Shown: positions 41,270 through 50,766, numbered from the stretch's first letter. The stretch: 64,000 nucleotides of DNA from Alphaproteobacteria bacterium (GCA_947462105.1 CANHNJ010000009.1:18309-82308); one strand, 5' to 3'. Numbers and translations are program-made. The notes: generated by a model not told the origin, from the letters alone.

Positions 41270-41316
41270 GAAATTCCTTTTCTTGTTTTTAAGGCGCGCG
41301 ACCCCATAATTGCGAA

Positions 41317-41928
41317 ATGGCCGAGGCCCGTCCCCGATTCAAATCCGATATCCGCATCAAGCCTGGCAAGGGCGCCGCTGCCGCGCCCAAGCCGGAGGAG
41401 CGTCTGTGCGAGGCCAAGGGCTGTGTCGGCCCCGGCAATTGCCGCGTGCCGAAGTCGCCACAGCACATGGACGAGTATCTCTGGTACTGCGCCGCCCATG
41501 CCCGCGCCCACAACGAGAACTGGGACTTCTTCAAGGGCATGGACAATGGCGAGATCCAGAAGTTCCGCGAGGACGCGCTGACCGGTCACCGCCCGACCTG
41601 GCAACTGGGCAAGCGCGCCGCCAAGGCCCGGACCGGCACGCGGACGCAGAACCCGCTTCATGACAGCCATGCGTTGTTCGATGAGGATGGCAATGAAGCG
41701 CCCGGCGGACCGCGCCGTCCGGAACGGCACCTGACCCGCCTGCAGATCATGGCGTTCGACACCCTGCAGCTGGCGCACAACGCCACCTTGATCGAGATCA
41801 AGTCGCGGTATAAGGAACTTGTGAAACGGTTTCACCCCGACGCAAATGGCGGCGACCGGGGCGCCGAAGAGCGTCTGAAGCAGGTTATCAAGGCCTATGG
41901 CGTGTTGCGCCAGTCTGGCCTGGTCTAG
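41317..41928 (+). CDS. DnaJ (J-domain) protein
   Basis: This 203-residue protein of the alphaproteobacterial type places the J domain at the C-terminus (~145-203: MAFDTLQLAHNATLIEIKSRY, then FHPDANGG with the HPD tripeptide). The N-terminal part has CEAKGCVGPGNCRVPKSPQH and YCAAHARAHN, conserved Cys/His residues that may bind zinc. It likely recruits DnaK to a specific client. It lies in the usual bolA-J-cobS-cobT order with 36 bp before cobS. Confidence 0.9.
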   Translation: MAEARPRFKSDIRIKPGKGAAAAPKPEERLCEAKGCVGPGNCRVPKSPQHMDEYLWYCAAHARAHNENWDFFKGMDNGEIQKFREDALTGHRPTWQLGKRAAKARTGTRTQNPLHDSHALFDEDGNEAPGGPRRPERHLTRLQIMAFDTLQLAHNATLIEIKSRYKELVKRFHPDANGGDRGAEERLKQVIKAYGVLRQSGLV

Positions 41929-41964
41929 ACGGCCCTCGCCGCCCCTTCCCGCACGAGAACAGTC

Positions 41965-42942
41965 ATGACCACGCCCGAGACTCTCAATCCGTCCATGCTG
42001 CCCGACACCCAGGTGGACGCGGCAAAGCTTTTCGGCATCAAGACCGGCATGAAGGTGCCGGCCTTCGCCAAGCGGGCAGAGCATGTGCCGGAGATCGATC
42101 CGGCCTACCGCTTCGACCGCGAAACCACGCTGGCGATCCTGGCCGGCTTCGCCTTCAACCGCCGCGTCATGGTCCAGGGCTATCACGGCACCGGCAAGTC
42201 GACGCATATCGAACAGGTGGCGGCGCGCCTCAACTGGCCCTGCATCCGCATCAACCTGGACAGCCATGTCAGCCGCATCGACCTGATCGGCAAGGACGCC
42301 ATCGTGCTGAAGGACGGCAAGCAGATCACCGAATTCCGCGAAGGCCTGCTGCCCTGGGCGCTGCAGCACCCCGTGGCGCTGGTGTTCGACGAATATGATG
42401 CCGGCCGCCCCGACGTGATGTTCGTGATCCAGCGTGTGCTGGAGGCATCGGGCCGCCTCACCCTGCTCGACCAGAACAAGGTGATCCAGCCGCATCCGGC
42501 GTTCCGCCTGTTCTCGACCACCAATACGATCGGCCTGGGCGATACCACCGGGCTCTATCACGGCACGCAGCAGATCAACCAGGGCCAGATGGACCGCTGG
42601 AGCATCGTCACGACGCTGAACTACCTGACGCATGACGCCGAGGAAGAGATCGTCTCCGCCAAGGTGCCCGGCTATGACCGCAAGACCATCTCCGCCATGG
42701 TCCGCGTCGCCGACATGACCCGCAACGCCTTCAAGGCGGGCGACCTGTCCACCGTGATGAGTCCGCGTACCGTCATCACCTGGGCGCAGAACGCGGAAAT
42801 CTTCGGCGATATCGGCTTTGCCTTCCGCCTGTCATTCCTCAACAAGTGCGACGAGCTGGAACGCGCCAGCGTGGCCGAGTTCTACCAGCGCAGCTTCGGC
42901 GAGGAGCTGCCGGAGAGTGCGGCGAAGGTGCTTGTGGCTTAA
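41965..42942 (+). CDS. cobS: Aerobic cobaltochelatase subunit CobS
   Basis: The 325-residue AAA+ MoxR-type ATPase has Walker [11 protein letters not shown] (~72-81), [12 protein letters not shown] (Walker B region) and [10 protein letters not shown] (sensor). With CobT it forms the chaperone-like complex that powers CobN to insert cobalt into hydrogenobyrinate diamide. cobN and the other cobalamin genes are not in the window. The full family length is present. cobT follows after a 122-bp gap filled by a palindromic repeat. Confidence 0.95.
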   Translation: MTTPETLNPSMLPDTQVDAAKLFGIKTGMKVPAFAKRAEHVPEIDPAYRFDRETTLAILAGFAFNRRVMVQGYHGTGKSTHIEQVAARLNWPCIRINLDSHVSRIDLIGKDAIVLKDGKQITEFREGLLPWALQHPVALVFDEYDAGRPDVMFVIQRVLEASGRLTLLDQNKVIQPHPAFRLFSTTNTIGLGDTTGLYHGTQQINQGQMDRWSIVTTLNYLTHDAEEEIVSAKVPGYDRKTISAMVRVADMTRNAFKAGDLSTVMSPRTVITWAQNAEIFGDIGFAFRLSFLNKCDELERASVAEFYQRSFGEELPESAAKVLVA

Positions 42943-42948
42943 TTTAAA

Positions 42949-43051
42949 TGTCATGGCCCGCGAATGCGGGCCACCCAGGTGGCGTCTGCGCCGGACTCTC
43001 AGGCATCGCGTTATCCCACCTGGATGGCCCACTCTACTGTGGGCCATGACA
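42949..43051. repeat. MITE-like 103-bp palindromic element between cobS and cobT
   Basis: TGTCATGGCCC (42949-42959) and GGGCCATGACA (43041-43051) are perfect terminal inverted repeats. Each arm continues as a mirror image (left ...CCACCCAGGTGG, right CCACCTGGATGG...) and has its own small hairpin (GGCCCGC-GAAT-GCGGGCC; TGGCCCAC-TCTACT-GTGGGCCA). The design resembles rhizobial palindromic elements with ATGGCC...GGCCAT arms. It fills the gap between two cotranscribed genes. Confidence 0.8.
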
Positions 43052-43064
43052 AGTTGGGATCGAA

Positions 43065-44897
43065 GTGTCTAAACCTGAATCCCCCGTCGAACCTTTCAAG
43101 CGGGCCGTCGCAACGGCGGTTCGCAGCCTCGCGGGCGAACCGGAACTGGAAGTCGCCTTCTCCTCCGAACCGGCGCAGCTCAAGGGCCTGAAGGCGCGCC
43201 TCACCGCCCCCAGCCGCACCCTGCCGCCGGGCGAAGTGGCGCTGGTGCGTGGCCAGGGCGACGCCTATGCCCTGCGCCGGGCCTATCACCAGGACAAGAT
43301 TCACGACCGCTTCCGGCCGCAATCACCGGAAGGCGCGGCCGTGTTCGAAGCCGCTGAGCAGGCGCGCGTCGAAGCCATCGGCGCGCTGGCCATGAAGGGC
43401 GTCGCCGCCAACCTCGCCGCCGGGCTGGAACAGCACATGCTGTCCAAAGGCCTGGCCCGCGTCCAGAACCGCGAAGAAGCGCCACTACCCGAAGTGATGG
43501 GCCTGCTGGTACGCGAAGCCCTGACCGGCGAGAAACCGCCCGCCGCCGCCGCCAAGGCGGTGGAGCTGTGGCGCCCTTATGTCGAAGGCCGCGCCGGCAA
43601 GGACCTGGCGAAGCTGCAGGATGCGCTGCGCGACCAGGCGGCCTTCGCCAAGCTCACCCGCACCATCCTGCGCGACCTGTCGATGGGCGACGACACCGAC
43701 AGCGACCAGACCAGCGATGACGAAGCCGAAGGCGATGACGGCGAGAGCGATCAGGGCGAACAGGACCAGGACACGGCCGAGCAGGCCGAAAGCGCCGCCA
43801 GCGATTTCGAGCAGTCCGAAGGCGAGGAAGGCCAGGAGGCCGAAGGCGATATCCAGAGCGAGCAGCAGGACGATCTTACCGACGCCACCGAGCCGGAGGA
43901 TGGCGCCAAGCCGCATCGCCACGATTCGCCCTTCGCGCATCAGGATGACTGGGGCTACAAGATCTTCACCACCCAGCATGACGAGGAGATCGGCGCTGCC
44001 GATCTGTGCGAGTCCGAGGAACTGGCGCGACTGCGCGGCTTCCTCGACCAGCAACTGGCGGCGATGCAGGGCGTGGTCTCGCGCCTGGCCAACAAGCTTC
44101 AACGATTGTTGATGGCGCAGCAGAACCGGCACTGGGAGTTCGATCTCGAGGAAGGCCTGCTCGACGCCTCGCGCCTGACGCGCATCGTGATTGACCCGAT
44201 GTATGCGCTCTCCTTCAAGCATGAAAAGGACACCGAGTTTCGCGACACGGTGGTAACACTGCTGCTGGACAATTCCGGCTCGATGCGCGGCCGCCCGATC
44301 ATGGTGGCGGCGATGTGCGCCGACATTCTGGGCCGCACGCTGGAGCGGGTCGGCGTCAAGACGGAAATCCTTGGCTTCACCACCCGCGCCTGGAAGGGCG
44401 GACAGGCGCGCGAGGCGTGGCTGGCGGCCGGCAAGCCGCCCGCGCCCGGGCGCCTCAATGACCTGCGCCACATCGTCTACAAGGCCGCCGACGAACCCTG
44501 GCGGCGGGCCAAGAAGAATCTGGGCCTGATGATGCGCGAAGGCCTGCTGAAGGAGAATATCGACGGTGAGGCGTTGACCTGGGCGCACAACCGCCTGATC
44601 GGCCGGCCCGAACAGCGCAAGATCCTGATGGTGATTTCCGATGGCGCGCCGGTGGATGATTCAACCCTGTCGGTGAATGCCGGGAATTATCTGGAAAAGC
44701 ATCTGCGCCACGTCATTTCCGAGATCGAGAACAAGTCGAGCGTCGAACTCACCGCCATCGGCATCGGTCATGACGTGACGCGCTATTACCAGAAGGCCGT
44801 CACCATCGTGGATGCCGAACAGCTTGGCGGCGCGATGACGACGCAGCTGACCTCGCTGTTCGAGGAAGATGCACGGCGCGGACGCGGACGGCGTTAG
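43065..44897 (+). CDS. cobT: Aerobic cobaltochelatase subunit CobT
   Basis: The protein is 610 residues from a GTG at 43065 ([17 protein letters not shown]), with GGGAT just upstream; it is the first possible start after the palindromic element, and its opening codons TCT AAA CCT are unusually A/T-rich. An acidic linker (~205-300: [20 protein letters not shown]...) separates the N-terminal domain from the C-terminal von Willebrand A domain with MIDAS motif [10 protein letters not shown]. It partners CobS in the aerobic cobaltochelatase. Length and order of domains are normal. Confidence 0.95.
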   Translation: MSKPESPVEPFKRAVATAVRSLAGEPELEVAFSSEPAQLKGLKARLTAPSRTLPPGEVALVRGQGDAYALRRAYHQDKIHDRFRPQSPEGAAVFEAAEQARVEAIGALAMKGVAANLAAGLEQHMLSKGLARVQNREEAPLPEVMGLLVREALTGEKPPAAAAKAVELWRPYVEGRAGKDLAKLQDALRDQAAFAKLTRTILRDLSMGDDTDSDQTSDDEAEGDDGESDQGEQDQDTAEQAESAASDFEQSEGEEGQEAEGDIQSEQQDDLTDATEPEDGAKPHRHDSPFAHQDDWGYKIFTTQHDEEIGAADLCESEELARLRGFLDQQLAAMQGVVSRLANKLQRLLMAQQNRHWEFDLEEGLLDASRLTRIVIDPMYALSFKHEKDTEFRDTVVTLLLDNSGSMRGRPIMVAAMCADILGRTLERVGVKTEILGFTTRAWKGGQAREAWLAAGKPPAPGRLNDLRHIVYKAADEPWRRAKKNLGLMMREGLLKENIDGEALTWAHNRLIGRPEQRKILMVISDGAPVDDSTLSVNAGNYLEKHLRHVISEIENKSSVELTAIGIGHDVTRYYQKAVTIVDAEQLGGAMTTQLTSLFEEDARRGRGRR

Positions 44898-45652
44898 TAG
44901 CCTTTCATGCCACTCATCGGCTTCATCGCCGGGCGCAGCAGGAAATATGGCAACATCAGCGCCAGACTCACGCCCAGGAACAGGGCGAAGTGCGTCAGCG
45001 CCTCCCAGCCCAGTTGTCCGAAGGCGAGCGGGTAATAGAGCCCGCTGAAGACGAAGCAGGCTGCCACCGAACCGGCCAGCGGCGCGGTCCACCAGCGTGG
45101 GCCGCGCGCGGCATCAAAGAAGACGATGCCGACGAAATTCGCCACCGCAAAGATCAGGAAGAAGGCGCTGACGGCGCGCAGCGACAGCGACGCCAGATCG
45201 GGTAGCCAGTTGCGGATGTCGCCGGGGTTGATCGCGGCCAGCAGCAGCGCCAGCACCAGCCCGGCAACCAGATTGCCAAAGGCGTAAGCCGGGCCGAAGC
45301 GGCGATTGGTGAGATGGATCACCACCCAGCAGCCCGGCAGGATGAGATCACTGATGGTGAGCAACTGGCCTTGCGCAAAGCCCGGCAGCCAAGCCTGCGG
45401 CAGCGGCGCGTCGGCATAGAGATAGATCGTCAGCAGCAGGGTGAAGAGCAGCAGCACTGGCATCGCCAGCCTTGCGGCGATGCGGGCATAGGCCAGCGCG
45501 TGGATATAGGACGTCTCTTCTTCCGGCCCGCCATAGGCGCGCGTACGGGGCGGCCAGACCGCGTCGTCCTCATACGGCAGCCGGTAGGGCCCGGGCGCAT
45601 ACGCCCGCACCGGCCCCGGAATGGCACCCTCTTCGAGCTTGGTGACCCGCAT
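44894..45652 (-). CDS. Multi-pass membrane protein, VUT/YhhQ-like
   Basis: The protein is about 252 residues from the ATG at 45652 ([21 protein letters not shown]). After a proline-rich ~55-residue cytoplasmic start it has at least six hydrophobic segments (for example [58 protein letters not shown]). [16 protein letters not shown] and [24 protein letters not shown] recall the VUT family of queuosine-precursor transporters, although the N-terminal tail is longer and the usual D of DLTNR is H. Function is suggested, not shown. Its stop overlaps the cobT end. Confidence 0.55.
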   Translation of the reverse strand: MRVTKLEEGAIPGPVRAYAPGPYRLPYEDDAVWPPRTRAYGGPEEETSYIHALAYARIAARLAMPVLLLFTLLLTIYLYADAPLPQAWLPGFAQGQLLTISDLILPGCWVVIHLTNRRFGPAYAFGNLVAGLVLALLLAAINPGDIRNWLPDLASLSLRAVSAFFLIFAVANFVGIVFFDAARGPRWWTAPLAGSVAACFVFSGLYYPLAFGQLGWEALTHFALFLGVSLALMLPYFLLRPAMKPMSGMKGY

Positions 45653-45667
45653 AACGCCCCTTTGCGT

Positions 45668-45687
45668 CCGCAATCGTCCGATTGCGG
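45668..45687. promoter_or_regulatory. 20-bp perfect palindrome upstream of the VUT-like gene
   Basis: CCGCAATCG-TC-CGATTGCGG is a perfect 9-bp dyad 16 bases upstream of the start of the VUT-like gene. It could be an operator or a leader hairpin that controls translation. Nothing in the sequence decides between these. Confidence 0.4.
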
Positions 45688-45694
45688 CACAGCC

Positions 45695-45738
45695 AGAAAG
45701 AATTCGAGGCACACCTCGCAAGAGGAGTGCCTCGAATT
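45695..45738 (-). terminator. rpmB terminator
   Basis: AATTCGAGGCAC and GTGCCTCGAATT pair perfectly over 12 bp, and the loop adds an inner CCTC-GCAA-GAGG stem. On the minus strand the stem is followed by CTTTCTGG, a modest U-tract. It lies 21 bp after the rpmB stop. Confidence 0.8.
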
Positions 45739-45759
45739 GGCGTTAAGCTAAACGTGAAC

Positions 45760-46053
45760 TCAGGCGGCCTTGTCAGCGGCCTTCTTGGCGATGGCGCGCT
45801 TCAGGCGCAGGGCCTTGGGCGACAGCACGCCGTCCTTGGCCTTGAGGATATAGGGGTCGAGGCCGCCATTGCGGTCGACCGAACGCAGCGCGTTCATGGA
45901 GATCTTCAGCTTGTAGCTGTTGCCCAGCAATTCGCTCGCCAGGGCGATGATCTGCAGATTCGGGCGGTAGATCCGCTTGGTCTTGTTGTTGGCGTGGCTC
46001 ACCAGGTTACCCACCAGGGTGCCTTTTCCGGTCAATTCGCAACGGCGCGACAT
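45760..46053 (-). CDS. rpmB: 50S ribosomal protein L28
   Basis: The 97-residue protein has the N-terminal MSRRCELTGKGTLVGNLVSHANNKTKR and the NALRSVDRNGGLDPYIL motif of alphaproteobacterial L28. It is an RNA-binding protein of the large subunit. The start ATG is at 46053. It is its own unit with a strong terminator downstream, and it is divergent from the DUF3108 gene. Confidence 0.97.
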   Translation of the reverse strand: MSRRCELTGKGTLVGNLVSHANNKTKRIYRPNLQIIALASELLGNSYKLKISMNALRSVDRNGGLDPYILKAKDGVLSPKALRLKRAIAKKAADKAA

Positions 46054-46222
46054 GGCTCGATCTCACTAAAAATTCGGGATTCAGGCTGGAATCCCAGCTC
46101 GAAAGGGGGCTCTCTTAGCCAGCCCTCCCTGCCCGGTCAAGGGTTTGAGGGTTTGTGGCGCCCCATTTGGGCCATTATAGTCGAACATCCTGTTCTGGCT
46201 CAAAAAACCACGGAACCTGCCC

Positions 46223-47065
46223 ATGACGCTTCAGCGCCTTGTTCTGGCTGCCGCCCTTGTTGCCTCCGCCACCATCCCCGCCGCCGCCCAGGGTGGTGCC
46301 GCCGGGGCGCAGGCGACCCAGGCCCCCGATTCCCGGCTGGAGCTGGCGCTGACCCTGTTCGCGGGCGGCGTCACCATGGGCAAGGTGGACATGGATGCCG
46401 TGGTCCGCGGCGACGAATACCGCGTCGTCTCGCACCTGCAGACCGACGGCGTCGCCAATGCCTTCTGGAAGGCCACCATCCAGGCCACTTCCTCCGGCAA
46501 GCTCGCGGGCAAGACCCTGACCCCTGCCCTGTATGACAGCTTCACCATCCGCCGCGATGGCACCAAGCAGCAGGTTTCGCTGACTTATGGCAACGCCATG
46601 CCCAGGCTGTTCGCCGAGCCCGCCTATGACACGGCGCAATGGCCGGTGAAGCCGGAAGACCAGCGCAATACCTTTGATCCGCTCACTGCCGTGATGTCGA
46701 TCGTATCGGGCTCGTTGGCACAGGCCGGCAATCCCTGCGGCCTCACCGCGCCGGTGTTCGACGGCCGCCGCCGCTACAATGTCGAGATCAAGAAGGTCCG
46801 TGACATCGACATCAAGCTCGACAATGGCCAGTTCCAGGGCAAGGGCATGCTCTGCCAGCTCAAGTATGTGCAGGTCGCTGGCTTCCGCCCCACCGTGCTG
46901 CGCGACAAGGACAGGTACCCGCTCATCAATGTCTGGATGACCACGGTGAAGGGCGGCACGCGGGAATACACCGTGCCGGTCCGGGTCTGGGCCGAGACCA
47001 GCTATGGCGTCATCGCCGCCGTCGCCACCATCCTGAAGGTCGACGGCACCGCCCGCCGCTCCTGA
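46223..47065 (+). CDS. DUF3108 family secreted protein
   Basis: The 280-residue protein has signal peptide MTLQRLVLAAALVASATIPAAAQ. LELALTLFAGGVTMGKVDMDAVV and YDSFTIRRDGTKQQVSLTYG match DUF3108, a periplasmic beta-rich family of unknown function in alphaproteobacteria. It carries two cysteines (NPCGLT and MLCQLK). The start is the ATG at 46223, where the signal peptide begins. rpmB is divergent upstream, and the SUV3-like helicase gene is 278 bp downstream. Confidence 0.85.
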   Translation: MTLQRLVLAAALVASATIPAAAQGGAAGAQATQAPDSRLELALTLFAGGVTMGKVDMDAVVRGDEYRVVSHLQTDGVANAFWKATIQATSSGKLAGKTLTPALYDSFTIRRDGTKQQVSLTYGNAMPRLFAEPAYDTAQWPVKPEDQRNTFDPLTAVMSIVSGSLAQAGNPCGLTAPVFDGRRRYNVEIKKVRDIDIKLDNGQFQGKGMLCQLKYVQVAGFRPTVLRDKDRYPLINVWMTTVKGGTREYTVPVRVWAETSYGVIAAVATILKVDGTARRS

Positions 47066-47343
47066 AATTCCTTCCGTTTACGGATTATCGGCCCACCACC
47101 CGGGATGGAGGCTATGGATTCGCCCACCCACCAGATGTGGTGGTTAACGCCCGGCCGATGACTCCTAAATGTATGAGAACAAAGGCAGATATTTTTTTGG
47201 TTAGCGATTCGGGCCATGTTTGTTCCAGTATTGTTCTTATCGTTCACCATCCATCCACAGTAAGGCCTTGATCCTGCAAAATTAACCCGGCCTGCGCGCG
47301 CTTTTGCTTGCGGGCCGGTGTGCAAAACCCCAATTCTCGGCCC
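47066..47343. other. 278-bp A/T-richer gap without a gene
   Basis: I see no ORF longer than about a dozen codons. The gap contains a small hairpin CCACCA-GATG-TGGTGG (47128-47143) and an A/T-rich tract (GATATTTTTTTGG, ~47190) ahead of the helicase. It probably holds the helicase promoter, but no convincing -35/-10 pair was found. Confidence 0.5.
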
Positions 47344-49848
47344 ATGTCCGCACACGCCCAGCCCCCCGCCAAAGTCACCGCCGTTCTGGGCCCCACCAAC
47401 ACCGGCAAGACCCATTTCGCCATCGAGCGGATGCTGGCGCATCGTTCCGGCATGATCGGTCTGCCGCTGCGGCTGCTGGCGCGCGAAGTCTATGACCGCA
47501 TCGTGCGCCTGAAGGGCCCCAACGAAATCGCGCTGGTCACCGGCGAGGAAAAAATCATCCCGAAGGCGCCGCGCTGGTGGGTCTGCACCGTCGAGGCAAT
47601 GCCGCTGGATATCCGCGTCGCCTGCCTTGTCATCGACGAGATCCAGCTTTGCGCCGATCCCGAACGCGGCCATGTCTTCACCGACCGGCTGCTGCATGCG
47701 CGCGGCGAGGACGAGACACTGCTGCTGGGCAGTGAAAGCATGCGCGGCCTGATCCAGAAATTCGTCCCGAAGACATGGTTCGAGACGCGGCCGCGCTTTT
47801 CCGATCTCGCCTATGCCGGGGCCAAGAAGCTCACCCGCCTGCCCCGCCGCAGCGCCATTGTCGGCTTCTCGGCCGAGGAAGTGTATTCCATCGCCGACAT
47901 CATCCGCCGCCAGCGCGGCGGCGCCGCAGTGGTGCTGGGCGCGCTGTCGCCCCGCACCCGCAATGCACAGGTGGCATTGTACCAGTCCGGAGACGTCGAT
48001 TTCCTCGTCGCCACCGACGCCATCGGCATGGGCCTGAACATGGATGTGGACCATGTCGCCTTTGCCGGGCGCGAGAAGTTCGACGGCCAGCGCGCCCGCG
48101 CCCTGCGCACTGACGAGATCGGCCAGATCGCGGGCCGCGCCGGGCGCTGGAAGAATGACGGCACCTTCGGCGTCACCGGCGATTGTGAACCCCTGGACGA
48201 GGAAACCATCAATCGCGTCGAGACCCATCGCTATGATCCGGTACGCGTGGCGCAGTGGCGCAATGCGGCGCTCGACTTTGCCAGCGTGCCGCGCCTGATC
48301 GCGAGCCTGGAAACACCGCCGCCGGAAAAGGGCTTAGGGAGAGCCCGCCCCGCCAGCGATCTCATCGCGCTGAAGGCGCTGTCGGAAGATGAAGAGTTAT
48401 TGGCAAAGCTCACGGCGCGGCAGGAAATCGCACGCTTTTGGGAAATCTGCCAGTTGCCCGACTTCCGCAAGCTCTCCACCGACGAGCATGTGAAGCTGGT
48501 CAGGAGCTTCGCCCTGTTCCTGGCAAATGGCGGCGTCATTCCCGATGACTGGATGGCGCGGCAGGTGGCGCGGCTGGATGAAAGCCTGGGCGATGTCGCC
48601 TCGCTGTCGGGCCGCCTGGCGCATGTGCGCACCCTCACCTATGCCAGCAACCGTCCCGGCTGGACGCAGGATAGCGCACACTGGCAGGGTGTTACGCGCG
48701 TCGTCGAAGACCGGCTTTCCGACGCGCTGCATGAATGCCTGACCCAGCGCTTTATCGACCGGCGCACCTCCATCCTGATGAAGACGCTGCGCGAGGAGGA
48801 TTTTGCCACGCTGACGCTGGACGAAAGCGGTACGGTTTCGGTCGGCGGCGAAAGTATCGGGCGGCTGGACGGTCTTTCCTTTACGCCGGACCCGCGCGCC
48901 AAAGGCATTCATGGCCGCACCCTGCGCGCCGCCGCTTTCAAGGGGCTGGAGAATGAACTGGCGCAGCGCACGGCGAAGCTGCTGGCCGCTGAAGACAAGG
49001 ACATCACGCTCAGCGAGCATGGCAAGCTGTGGTGGGACGGCGCCATGATCGGCATGATGACCAAGGGTCCTGCGCCGCTCAGCCCCCGCGTGACACTGGT
49101 GGCCGATGCGCCCGCGCCCGCCATCGAGACAAAACTGCAAAAATGGCTCGAGGCGCGCATCGCGACGCGCCTGACGCCGCTGCTGGCGCTGGCGCGTGAC
49201 GCCGACAGCAAAAGCGAACTGACCGGCCATGACTTGAAAGGCTTGGCGCGCGGCGTGGCGCACCTGTTGGCGCAGAATTTCGGCGTCGTGCTGAAGCAGG
49301 ACCTGGCGCTGCCCGAAAAGCTCGGCCCCATCCTGCGCGTGCTTCGCCCCTATGGTGTCTGGTTCGGCCGGCGCGATGTCTACCTGCCCAAACTGCTGCG
49401 GCCCGACGCGGCCGGGCTGGCGGCGCTGTTGTGGAATGTCTGGCATGGCGCAGCGCCTTTCCACGCCCCGCCAGCGCCAGGCCTGACGTCGTTTCCGGCG
49501 GAACGCACCAGCCCCAAGCCCTTCCTGCGCGCGGCGGGCTTCGAAGTGATCGCGGAGCGCGCCATCCGCCTCGACATGCTGGAGCGGCTGGAGGACGAAC
49601 TGGAAAAGGCTCTCGCCTCCGGTGCGGAAGCCGAGACGCTGCTCACCCGCATCGTTTCCTTCCTGGGCAGCAGCAAGGAGGAAGCGGCTGCCGTGCTGGC
49701 CGCACTGGGCTGGAAGCAGGCAGACGTAAAGGATGCTGCGCCGGTGTGGCGCAAGACGCCGCCGAAGCGCGACAAGCCGGTGCCACGCGAGGTCCCCATC
49801 GATCCCAACTCGCCCTTTGCGAGACTGGCCGTGCTGAAGAACCGGTGA
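47344..49848 (+). CDS. SUV3-like ATP-dependent RNA helicase
   Basis: The protein is about 834 residues from the ATG at 47344 (MSAHAQPPAKVTAVLGPTNTGKT); the track start is 12 codons earlier. It is a superfamily-2 helicase with Walker A GPTNTGKTHF (~16-25), DEIQ box (VIDEIQLCADPERGH), VGFSAEEVYSIADIIRRQRGG and the motif VI arginines in IGQIAGRAGRWKNDG. It resembles the mitochondrial degradosome helicase SUV3 and its alphaproteobacterial relatives. The role is probably RNA turnover. Its last codon overlaps the start of an S4 RNA-binding gene (GTGA). Confidence 0.85.
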   Translation: MSAHAQPPAKVTAVLGPTNTGKTHFAIERMLAHRSGMIGLPLRLLAREVYDRIVRLKGPNEIALVTGEEKIIPKAPRWWVCTVEAMPLDIRVACLVIDEIQLCADPERGHVFTDRLLHARGEDETLLLGSESMRGLIQKFVPKTWFETRPRFSDLAYAGAKKLTRLPRRSAIVGFSAEEVYSIADIIRRQRGGAAVVLGALSPRTRNAQVALYQSGDVDFLVATDAIGMGLNMDVDHVAFAGREKFDGQRARALRTDEIGQIAGRAGRWKNDGTFGVTGDCEPLDEETINRVETHRYDPVRVAQWRNAALDFASVPRLIASLETPPPEKGLGRARPASDLIALKALSEDEELLAKLTARQEIARFWEICQLPDFRKLSTDEHVKLVRSFALFLANGGVIPDDWMARQVARLDESLGDVASLSGRLAHVRTLTYASNRPGWTQDSAHWQGVTRVVEDRLSDALHECLTQRFIDRRTSILMKTLREEDFATLTLDESGTVSVGGESIGRLDGLSFTPDPRAKGIHGRTLRAAAFKGLENELAQRTAKLLAAEDKDITLSEHGKLWWDGAMIGMMTKGPAPLSPRVTLVADAPAPAIETKLQKWLEARIATRLTPLLALARDADSKSELTGHDLKGLARGVAHLLAQNFGVVLKQDLALPEKLGPILRVLRPYGVWFGRRDVYLPKLLRPDAAGLAALLWNVWHGAAPFHAPPAPGLTSFPAERTSPKPFLRAAGFEVIAERAIRLDMLERLEDELEKALASGAEAETLLTRIVSFLGSSKEEAAAVLAALGWKQADVKDAAPVWRKTPPKRDKPVPREVPIDPNSPFARLAVLKNR

Positions 49849-50102
49849 CGGAAACCAGGCTCGACAAGTGGCTGTTCCATGCCCGCTTCTGCCGGACGCG
49901 CGCGACGGCACAGGCCGTGATCGAGAAGGGCAAGGTCCGGATCAACGGCGCGCGGGTGCACAAGCCCGGGCATGTGGTGCGGCCAGGCGCTGTCCTGACC
50001 CTGGCCCTGGGTGACAGCGTGCGGGTGGTCAGGGTGCTGGCGCTGGCGACACGACGGGGTGGCGCCGGGGAAGCCCACCTTCTCTATGAGCCGCTGGAGT
50101 AA
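49845..50102 (+). CDS. S4-domain RNA-binding protein (HslR-like)
   Basis: This 85-residue protein is hidden at the end of the track ORF 49431-50102, whose first two thirds are a helicase shadow. It starts at a GTG (49845) overlapping the helicase stop. ETRLDKWLFHARFCRTRATAQAVIEKGKVRINGARV is a classical S4 RNA-binding domain, and HVVRPGAVLTLALGDSVRVVRV follows, as in heat-shock protein 15 (HslR). It may bind free 50S subunits carrying a nascent chain or guide the helicase to RNA. Confidence 0.85.
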   Translation: MTETRLDKWLFHARFCRTRATAQAVIEKGKVRINGARVHKPGHVVRPGAVLTLALGDSVRVVRVLALATRRGGAGEAHLLYEPLE

Positions 50103-50276
50103 TTGCGAACCGTTCTCATCCCGGCTGCAAAGCTGCCGCGACTGCGAAGGACTTGCCTCCGGGACCGGCGCGCCTTAATCACAGCCCCGTCTTAATTTTG
50201 GGCGCGCGGCCGGACGGGTAACCGCAAGGGCGCTTTTCCTGGCCACGCACCTGCCGACCGTTGGAGCCTGCCTGCC

Positions 50277-50615
50277 ATGACCTATGTCGTCACCGAAGCC
50301 TGCATCAAGTGCAAGTTCATGGACTGCGTCGAGGTCTGCCCCGTGGATTGCTTCTACGAGGGCGAGAACATGCTGGTCATCAACCCGGACGAATGCATCG
50401 ATTGCGGCGTCTGCGAGCCGGAATGCCCGCCGGAAGCCATCAAGGCCGATACCGAGTCGGGCCTGGAAAAGTGGCTGTCGGTGAATGCCGAATATTCCCG
50501 CACCTGGCCCAACATCGCCACCAAGGGCGAACCCCCGGCAGACGCCAAGGACATGCAGGGCGTGCCGGACAAGTTCGAGAAATTCTTCAATCCCGAGCCC
50601 GGCCAGGGCTCCTGA
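50277..50615 (+). CDS. fdxA: Seven-iron ferredoxin FdxA
   Basis: The 112-residue ferredoxin has two cluster motifs: [17 protein letters not shown] near the start (3Fe-4S type) and [16 protein letters not shown] (4Fe-4S). The C-terminal 50 residues ([19 protein letters not shown]) are the usual FdxA tail. It transfers electrons at low potential; partners are not inferable. The synteny helicase-S4-fdxA-carD is common in alphaproteobacteria. A hairpin with a T-run follows about 115 bp after the stop. Confidence 0.95.
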   Translation: MTYVVTEACIKCKFMDCVEVCPVDCFYEGENMLVINPDECIDCGVCEPECPPEAIKADTESGLEKWLSVNAEYSRTWPNIATKGEPPADAKDMQGVPDKFEKFFNPEPGQGS

Positions 50616-50731
50616 TCCGACCCCACGATCCGGCATTGCAGGCCATGCGCCATGCGCAGGGCCGCCGTCATGTTGTGCAAGACAACATCTCAAGGGGTTG
50701 AATTTGCGGCCTTATTGCTCGTTTCTAAAAT

Positions 50732-50766
50732 AAACCGCAATTTCAATAGTTTGGCGGTTTTTTCTT
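50732..50766 (+). terminator. fdxA terminator
   Basis: AAACCGC (50732-50738) and GCGGTTT (50754-50760) pair over a 15-base loop and are followed by TTTCTTCC. The spacing suits a Rho-independent terminator for fdxA, with carD starting 107 bp further on. The surrounding 257-bp gap is A/T-richer than the genes and otherwise shows no gene. Confidence 0.65.

Noticed and set aside
49431-50102. 223-residue ORF at the end of the helicase gene
   Set aside because: Only the last 85 residues, from the GTG at 49845, are an S4 protein; the rest is a helicase shadow.
50103-50276. Possible Fur-like box (TTGCGAACCGTTCTCATC) upstream of fdxA
   Set aside because: The match to alphaproteobacterial Fur/Irr sites is too loose, and it is over 150 bp from the fdxA start.
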